Shown: positions 58,048-64,000 of the stretch, in pieces
Numbering within the stretch: the first letter of the stretch is position 1
Layout: each line of letters begins with the position of its first letter
DNA from: an uncultured Candidatus Saccharibacteria bacterium
GTDB taxonomy: Bacteria > Patescibacteriota > Saccharimonadia > Saccharimonadales > Saccharimonadaceae
DNA: 64,000 nucleotides
Direction: 5' to 3'
Assembly (NCBI GenBank): GCA_947302125.1
Contig: CAMYUL010000003.1
Span: 1-64,000 of the forward strand
Position numbers and translations under genes: made by a program
Notes under the pieces: generated by a model
Told to the model about the DNA's origin: nothing
What the model saw: the letters and a program-made list of their open reading frames with translations, nothing else
Database searches by the model: none

Positions 58048-58206
58048 ATGTCAGTGCATATCAAGGCTGAATTGAAGTTGTAGTGAAAGTTTAATAGTTT
58101 ATGAAATTCGTCAGTGCATATCAAGGCTGAATTGAAGTCAAAATGACAACTTTAGTGTCATTTTGACAATTCACCTTGCACTGACAATTTTATAAACTAT
58201 TAAACT
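58048..58206. repeat. Nested palindromic element, family 2 type B (copy B2) preceded by truncated half-copy
   Basis: Fragment 58048-58078 (TGTCAGTGCATATCAAGGCTGAATTGAAG) then full palindrome 58088-58206 with AGTTTAATAGTTTAT arms. Confidence 0.9.
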
Positions 58207-58220
58207 GTCAAATTTATAGA

Positions 58221-59426
58221 TTATCCAACACTATTAACCAAGCTGTAAATCGGCAATAGCACTGCAAGCACAATAAATCCAATAAGAAGCGCCATCACTA
58301 CCATCAGAATCGGCTCAATCATCGTAGAGATTGCCGCAATCTGTTCATCAAGCTCATCTTCATATACTTGCGCTGCCTTGCCTAGCATTTCGTCAATCTT
58401 ACCAGACTCCTCACCAATCGAAGACATCTGTGGCACTAGCGGCATCATATATTTCTTATCTTTAAGCGCTTCAGAAAGTGGCTTACCTGCCTGGACCTTT
58501 TCCATGGCCAAGGTAATCTGCTCTTCGTAGACCACGTTATTTGTAGCCTCTCCAGCCATTCTCATCGAATCTAGCAGCGAAACACCAGTAGATAGCAACA
58601 TCTGCATAGTACGCGCAAAACGTGCATTGTAAAGCCTTAGCATCAGCTTTTTAAATATTGGCACGTTTAATTTTAGTACTGCCATCCATCTAATGCCAGT
58701 CTCTGTTTTCTTAAACTGCAAGAATAGCCAAACGATTAAGATCAAAGACGCTACCAGCACATACCATCTTTCTAGGATAAACTTCTCTACCCCTACTAGA
58801 ATCACTGTTGCGCCAGGAAGCTCCTGACCCATATCAAGATATAGTTTCTCTACCTGTGGCACCACCATCACCAACATAAAGACTACTACGGCTATAATTA
58901 CACCAAGCACAATCCCTGGATAAATCATCGCGCCGCGAATCTTAGAAATCATATTGTCGTCTTTTTCCTGCTGATCAGCTAGACGCTTCAAAGCTAGATC
59001 GAGAGTACCGGAAGCCTCACCAGCTTGGATCAAAGATAGATAAACCTTGTTGAATACCTCTGGATGCTTAGAACAGGCTTCCATCAAGGTCTTACCTGCT
59101 TCCACCTGCGACATGATATCTTCAATCACTCTACGCATTGGCTTACTCTCAGTTTGGTCAACTAGAGTTCTCAGCGCATTAGAAAGCGGCAAGCCTGCAC
59201 CAATCAGTGTCGCAAACTGCCTAGTGAAAACAATCCTATCTTTTGCTTTTACTTTAGAAGAAAGCTTGCCAAGAAGGCCGCCAGTATCTTCCTCTTCTAC
59301 TGTATCCGGTACATAACCTTGGTCAAGCAAAAGTTTACCCGCTGCACGCTCATTCTCAGCCTGAATTACCCCCTTAATTGTCTTTCCAGTCTTACTGTCC
59401 TTTGCTTTGTAGGTAAACCTTCTCAT
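58221..59426 (-). CDS. pilC: Type IV pilus inner membrane platform protein PilC
   Basis: RFTYKAKDSKTGKTIKGVIQAENERAAGKLL; FTRQFATLIGAGLPLSNALRTL. Confidence 0.94.
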   Translation of the reverse strand: MRRFTYKAKDSKTGKTIKGVIQAENERAAGKLLLDQGYVPDTVEEEDTGGLLGKLSSKVKAKDRIVFTRQFATLIGAGLPLSNALRTLVDQTESKPMRRVIEDIMSQVEAGKTLMEACSKHPEVFNKVYLSLIQAGEASGTLDLALKRLADQQEKDDNMISKIRGAMIYPGIVLGVIIAVVVFMLVMVVPQVEKLYLDMGQELPGATVILVGVEKFILERWYVLVASLILIVWLFLQFKKTETGIRWMAVLKLNVPIFKKLMLRLYNARFARTMQMLLSTGVSLLDSMRMAGEATNNVVYEEQITLAMEKVQAGKPLSEALKDKKYMMPLVPQMSSIGEESGKIDEMLGKAAQVYEDELDEQIAAISTMIEPILMVVMALLIGFIVLAVLLPIYSLVNSVG

Positions 59427-59428
59427 AT

Positions 59429-60700
59429 TTATCCTTTAGCTAGTCTCTTGAACTCATTCGGATCAACCGCAAATTCTAGAGCGCTATCATAAGTAATTGT
59501 ACCCTGATTTACTAATTTCGCCAAGGTCCTATCCATTGTCTGCATACCTTCATTCACGCCGGTCTGAATAGCCGTATCGAGCTGATGAGTCTTACCCTCA
59601 CGGATAATAGATCTTACAGCCGTATTTGCTACTAGGACTTCGCATGCTGCAATACGTCCACCGCCAATTGCTGGCACCAGCCTCTGAGAACATACTGCCA
59701 TCAAGATCGACGCAAGCTGCGACCTAATCTGTGGCTGTTGCTCAGCTGGGAACACGTCAATCATACGGTCGATAGACTGTGCTGCTGAGTTAGTGTGAAG
59801 CGTTGCAAACACTAAGTGACCGGTCTCTGCAATCGTAATTGCACTCTGCATCGTCTCAAGGTCACGCATCTCACCCAGAAGCACTACATCTGGATCTTGG
59901 CGAAGCACCGACTTCAAAGCTCTCTGGAACGAGAATGTATCATAGTGCACTTCCCTCTGTACAATTACTGATTTCTTTGACTTGTGCGCAAACTCGATTG
60001 GATCCTCAATTGTAATAATGTGTAGAGATTTCTCCTGGTTGATCTTATCAATCAACGCTGCAAGTGTAGTAGACTTACCAGAACCAGTAGGACCAGTCAC
60101 TAGCACTAATCCTCTTGGATAATCCGCAAACGTAGAAATCACCTGAGGAAGACCAAGATCATTTAGGGTTGGCATCTTATTTGGAATCAAACGAAATGCC
60201 GCCGCCAGATTTCCTCTTTCCTGGAAAGCGTTAACACGGAACCTAGCTATTGTACCAAAGGCAAACGAGTAGTCAAACTCTTTGTCCTTTGCAAGCGTAT
60301 CTCTCTGTTCGGAATCAAGCGTAGAAAATACTAATTTTTGGACAACTTCTTCTGTCAAAGTTGACATTCCAGCAATCGGAATCAAAGCGCCATCTACGCG
60401 CAAAATCGGAGGAAGTCCTACCTGAATATGTAAATCGGATGCGTTCCTTTTTACACACTCTTCGAGGAGGGTCTCAATACGTACGTCTTTCTTCACTTCT
60501 GCAGCTGCTGTCGCAACTTCCATTTCTGACATTACCTGAGCTGACGTATCAGCTGACACAGCTGGCGCTGCTGGAGTCGTTGGAGCTGCTGGAGCCGGAG
60601 CCGGAGCGGCTGGCATCACAGGCTGAGCCCCCATTTGAGGTTGTTGTGTTGTTGGAGCAGCTGGTTGTGCTCCCATCATAGGTTGCCCACTATTATCCAT
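59429..60700 (-). CDS. pilT: Type IV pilus retraction ATPase PilT
   Basis: GLVLVTGPTGSGKSTTLAALIDKIN; VLLGEMRDLETMQSAITIAETGHLVFATLHTNSAAQSIDRMIDVFP. Confidence 0.95.
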   Translation of the reverse strand: MDNSGQPMMGAQPAAPTTQQPQMGAQPVMPAAPAPAPAAPTTPAAPAVSADTSAQVMSEMEVATAAAEVKKDVRIETLLEECVKRNASDLHIQVGLPPILRVDGALIPIAGMSTLTEEVVQKLVFSTLDSEQRDTLAKDKEFDYSFAFGTIARFRVNAFQERGNLAAAFRLIPNKMPTLNDLGLPQVISTFADYPRGLVLVTGPTGSGKSTTLAALIDKINQEKSLHIITIEDPIEFAHKSKKSVIVQREVHYDTFSFQRALKSVLRQDPDVVLLGEMRDLETMQSAITIAETGHLVFATLHTNSAAQSIDRMIDVFPAEQQPQIRSQLASILMAVCSQRLVPAIGGGRIAACEVLVANTAVRSIIREGKTHQLDTAIQTGVNEGMQTMDRTLAKLVNQGTITYDSALEFAVDPNEFKRLAKG

Positions 60701-60751
60701 ATATACATTATAGCATAAACACTATATTTTCATCAATAGAAAAGCCGCGAT

Positions 60752-62515
60752 TTATGCTAGGTCGGACGCGACCCTATTTACCTCTTCCATGGTCGTCACT
60801 CCAGACAAGGCCTTTAGCATACCATCTTGCCTCATCGTCACCGTTCCCTTCGCCTTTGCAACCTTCATAATATCATTAGCCGTTGCGTGCGACACGATCA
60901 ACTTTTGGATGTCTTCATCGACCGTAATTGTCTCATAAAGACCTGCGCGACCCTTATATCCACCAGGAGAGTCCTTATCGTCAAAACCTTTAACTAGCGT
61001 ATATCCTGTTTGAGAAATCACTGGCAGTCCAGTGTAGCCCAAGCTTTCCGATACCACCGGCACTTGGTCCTGACTCTTCGGCAAAAGATCTCCAAGCACG
61101 TCATTTAGCTCCTTCGTCTGGAGCTCCGATGAAGTGTACGAAGTTCTCTTCTCTGTCACTCGGCGCACCAACCTCTGACCAATCACCGTATTAAGTGTTG
61201 ATGCAATCAAGAATGGTTCAATTCCCATTTCAATCAAACGTGGCAAAATACCTGCCGCCGAATTCGTATGCAGTGTCGAGAATACTAAGTGACCAGTCAG
61301 TGCCGCCTGCACTGCCAGGTTCGCCGTTTCCGAGTCACGAATCTCACCGACCATCACTACGTCTGGATCCTGACGCAAAATCGAGCGAAGCCCCGAAGCA
61401 AACGTCAGTCCAGCATCTGTATTTACCTGAATCTGGTTCACACCGTCCATCTTGTATTCTACTGGGTCCTCAAGCGTCACAATGTTAATCTTTACATCTT
61501 TAATCTTCTTAATTAACGCATACAAAGTTGTAGACTTACCAGAACCCGTAGGACCAGATGTCAGAATCATCCCATTCGGCTTAGAAATACCATCCAGTAC
61601 CATTCTTAGCGCCCGGCCAGTCATACCCATTTGCTCAATATCCATCGTCGTTCCAGTTTTATCAAGCAGACGAATCACCACCTGCTCGCCCCATACTACT
61701 GGCGCAATCGCAATACGCAAATCGACTTCCTTATCGCCTACCGCCACTGTAAATTGACCGTCTTGCGGCACACGGTGCTCATCAATTTTCAGGTCGGACA
61801 AAATTTTTATACGGGACACCAATGCTGGCTCAATCGACTTAGGCAGCTCCATCACCTGGCGCAACACACCATCAATCCTACACCTAATCACTAGCGACTC
61901 TTCTAGTGGCTCGATGTGAATATCCGAAGCTTTCGACTTCACCGCAAAGTCCAAAATTGACGTCAATGCCTTAGAAATTGGTGAGTCCTGTGTAATCGTT
62001 TTTACATCTGACGAAGCTTGCCTTGCAACTTCCTCATTAGTAGATTTAACCGCCTGCTTAACGCTCGAGAAATCGCCCACATACTGCGACAATACCTGTC
62101 TGATTCCCTCTTCCGAGGACATCACAGCTTTAATTGGTCGTCCAGTCAAAGTCGCCAAATAATCCGTCGCCTGAACATTGGTAACGTCAATCATCGCGAC
62201 AACTAGCGTGCCACTCACTTCCCCAACTGGCACTACCATACTTCTTGTCGCTACATCTTGTGGAAGATTAAGCAGCACCTCACGGTCCATCGTCACATTC
62301 TTTAGGTCTACATACTGAACACCAATCACCACTGCCGTAGCGTGCGCCACCATCTCATTGTTCACGATTCCCTTAGACGTTAGATATGCAATCAGTGGCT
62401 GTTTAGTCTTTTGTACTTCATCTTGCGCGCTCTTAACTAAGGCTGGATCCGCCAGCCCTTCGTCTACCAGTAGTTTTACTACCTTATCTTGAGTTTCGCG
62501 AGTTAGAAGCGCCAT
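60752..62515 (-). CDS. pilB: Type IV pilus assembly ATPase PilB
   Basis: MILTSGPTGSGKSTTLYALIKKI; VVMVGEIRDSETANLAVQAALTGHLVFSTLHTN; N-terminal T2SSE_N. Confidence 0.95.
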   Translation of the reverse strand: MALLTRETQDKVVKLLVDEGLADPALVKSAQDEVQKTKQPLIAYLTSKGIVNNEMVAHATAVVIGVQYVDLKNVTMDREVLLNLPQDVATRSMVVPVGEVSGTLVVAMIDVTNVQATDYLATLTGRPIKAVMSSEEGIRQVLSQYVGDFSSVKQAVKSTNEEVARQASSDVKTITQDSPISKALTSILDFAVKSKASDIHIEPLEESLVIRCRIDGVLRQVMELPKSIEPALVSRIKILSDLKIDEHRVPQDGQFTVAVGDKEVDLRIAIAPVVWGEQVVIRLLDKTGTTMDIEQMGMTGRALRMVLDGISKPNGMILTSGPTGSGKSTTLYALIKKIKDVKINIVTLEDPVEYKMDGVNQIQVNTDAGLTFASGLRSILRQDPDVVMVGEIRDSETANLAVQAALTGHLVFSTLHTNSAAGILPRLIEMGIEPFLIASTLNTVIGQRLVRRVTEKRTSYTSSELQTKELNDVLGDLLPKSQDQVPVVSESLGYTGLPVISQTGYTLVKGFDDKDSPGGYKGRAGLYETITVDEDIQKLIVSHATANDIMKVAKAKGTVTMRQDGMLKALSGVTTMEEVNRVASDLA

Positions 62516-62922
62516 TACTCCCCCTCTTGAATAATGATCACTGTGTCTTGAGTATTATCTTGTGTATTCTGCTGTTCTGACTCTTGCCCCTGTGCCTGCT
62601 CTTGTTGTGAATTCTCATTGTTATTAACATCGCCACCATGAGGAATTCCACGGCCGCATACTGCAAGCTCTTCATCGGAGAGTTTACCATCCTGATCCTG
62701 GTCCACACAGTTACCTACATAGACTTCGACCGTTGGGTTGATTGCTTCCATATTAAATACCTCAGGGTCTGGTATTGCTAGTCCTGGCTCTACCACCTGA
62801 ATATTTTTGAAGCTCACCATCTTATCGTTTGGATCACCAAGCAACATATTACAAAGAATCGCTGCAACTACCGTTCCCACAGTTGCCACCATTATTACGG
62901 TTAAAATATCCGATTTCTTCAT
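62515..62922 (-). CDS. Single-TM protein with EF-hand-like loop, pilus locus
   Basis: N-terminal TM; CVDQDQDGKLSDEELAVC. Confidence 0.7.
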   Translation of the reverse strand: MKKSDILTVIMVATVGTVVAAILCNMLLGDPNDKMVSFKNIQVVEPGLAIPDPEVFNMEAINPTVEVYVGNCVDQDQDGKLSDEELAVCGRGIPHGGDVNNNENSQQEQAQGQESEQQNTQDNTQDTVIIIQEGE

Positions 62923-63809
62923 TAGCTTTTATTTCCTTTCTTCTTCGCGTGATCCGAAGCATAGACTGTCTCGCTTCTTTCTACTAGGTCAGCATTTTCC
63001 GTATAATAAGCCACGCCCTGTGAATGCAAGCTCAAATAATTCTGCCCACTCCATGACACTGTCGCCGTCTGCAAGTCAAATGTCCTAATTGATTTCTCAA
63101 TATTGTTTAATACATTCATCGTAGTTGCAGTAGATGCCTCAACCGAGAGAGATACTGGGATAGTTGACAGGCCCTCGCTACTAGAAACCGCGTTGCCTGA
63201 AGGTGAAAGTGCTTCCGGCTCCCAGTTAGAGACAATGAAAATCTGGTTAAGTGACGACATCAAAGCCTCTTCGTTTGCCTGAGCTGGCAAAGCATCTGGC
63301 ACCACACGAAGCGCTGAACACATCTTAAGCCTTGCTAAATATTCTGCCTGCTTCGTCTCATTGGTTTCGCCATCAATCAACTTCTGGAAATCAATCTTTT
63401 CGCCATCCTCATCATAACAACCGTCCTGGCTATCACGTGCCACACTTTCAAGATCCGTGTTTTTAGCCATATCGACCATCACGTTATATCTCAGTGTCCC
63501 TGGCATGTTCGCGCTATCTAGCTCGTCCGGATTACACTTCCTTAATTCCTCGTCAGAGAACTTGCCGTCACGGTTTGTGTCTCGACAAACGCCAACGTTC
63601 TTAATTGTTTTTTCGTAATTAGAAATTGCGCCATTCTTTGCATCAATTACTTTATTGTTAAATTTAATATACTTTGCAAAGAATACAATCAGCACGCCAC
63701 ATATGCCCAAAATTACAGCTGTGACAAGCGCAATCAAAAGCATCTCTTGTTGCGTTTTCGAGATCTTAATTCTCTTACTTACTGCTGGGCCATCCGGATT
63801 GTTGTCCAT
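62922..63809 (-). CDS. Single-TM pilus-locus protein with EF-hand-like loop (PilO-position)
   Basis: TM near N-terminus; CRDTNRDGKFSDEELRKC; overlaps 62515 gene start by 1 bp. Confidence 0.65.
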   Translation of the reverse strand: MDNNPDGPAVSKRIKISKTQQEMLLIALVTAVILGICGVLIVFFAKYIKFNNKVIDAKNGAISNYEKTIKNVGVCRDTNRDGKFSDEELRKCNPDELDSANMPGTLRYNVMVDMAKNTDLESVARDSQDGCYDEDGEKIDFQKLIDGETNETKQAEYLARLKMCSALRVVPDALPAQANEEALMSSLNQIFIVSNWEPEALSPSGNAVSSSEGLSTIPVSLSVEASTATTMNVLNNIEKSIRTFDLQTATVSWSGQNYLSLHSQGVAYYTENADLVERSETVYASDHAKKKGNKS

Positions 63810-64000
63810 TATTCTTCTCCTCCCGAATCAGTTGATGTTGTCGTACAAATTACGTCCGTATCAGAACAGTCCGCTGCTCTTTCCGCAAACATACCTTCAA
63901 TCTGGCGGTAAGAGTCAGTCACGTTCTGACCAGTTGGGCTAATCGCTAGAATATGCTTATTTGTAAACTTAAATACTTCGCCATTTAGCATAATTGTTGC
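63809..64000 (-). CDS. C-terminal part of a pilus-locus protein, probably continuing beyond the window
   Basis: Frame is open to near the window edge; an internal ATG at 63991 is reported by the ORF track. Confidence 0.4.
   Translation of the reverse strand, partial: ATIMLNGEVFKFTNKHILAISPTGQNVTDSYRQIEGMFAERAADCSDTDVICTTTSTDSGGEE

Noticed and set aside
24164-58206. Dispersed ~25-60 bp repeats as a possible CRISPR array
   Set aside because: Copies are scattered over 34 kb, are long palindromes rather than regularly spaced direct repeats, and no cas genes are present.

Overview
This 64 kb window looks like a reduced-genome Patescibacteria/CPR chromosome, most likely Saccharibacteria-like. That placement is an inference from gene content and the 16S 5' end; I ran no phylogeny. 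It carries the 5' end of a 16S rRNA gene (minus strand) with a clear upstream promoter. Housekeeping genes include infB, rpsA, gyrA/gyrB, comM-like, infC-rpmI-rplT-rpmB, thrS/miaA and polA. RNA genes include tmRNA, RNase P RNA and four tRNAs (Asn, Val, Thr, Asp). Other loci are a VirB4/TraG-like ATPase, two paralogous surface proteins sharing a near-identical promoter plus N-terminus, a ~20 kb Wzx/Wzy-type polysaccharide locus, and a type IV pilus operon at the right end. The most unusual signals lie outside the ORFs. (1) Two families of long nested palindromes sit just 3' of genes, with conserved cores and locus- or type-specific arms that still pair. (2) A ~450-nt intergenic region (19760-20220) looks like a large structured RNA with its own promoter and terminator. 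(3) A promoter-proximal multi-hairpin leader precedes a NUDIX-RNase H fusion gene. (4) A recurrent TATAAT-N6-ATG arrangement predicts many leaderless mRNAs. (5) infC appears to start at an ATC codon that the ORF track misses. All calls come from reading sequence and the supplied translations; no database searches or folding programs were run.
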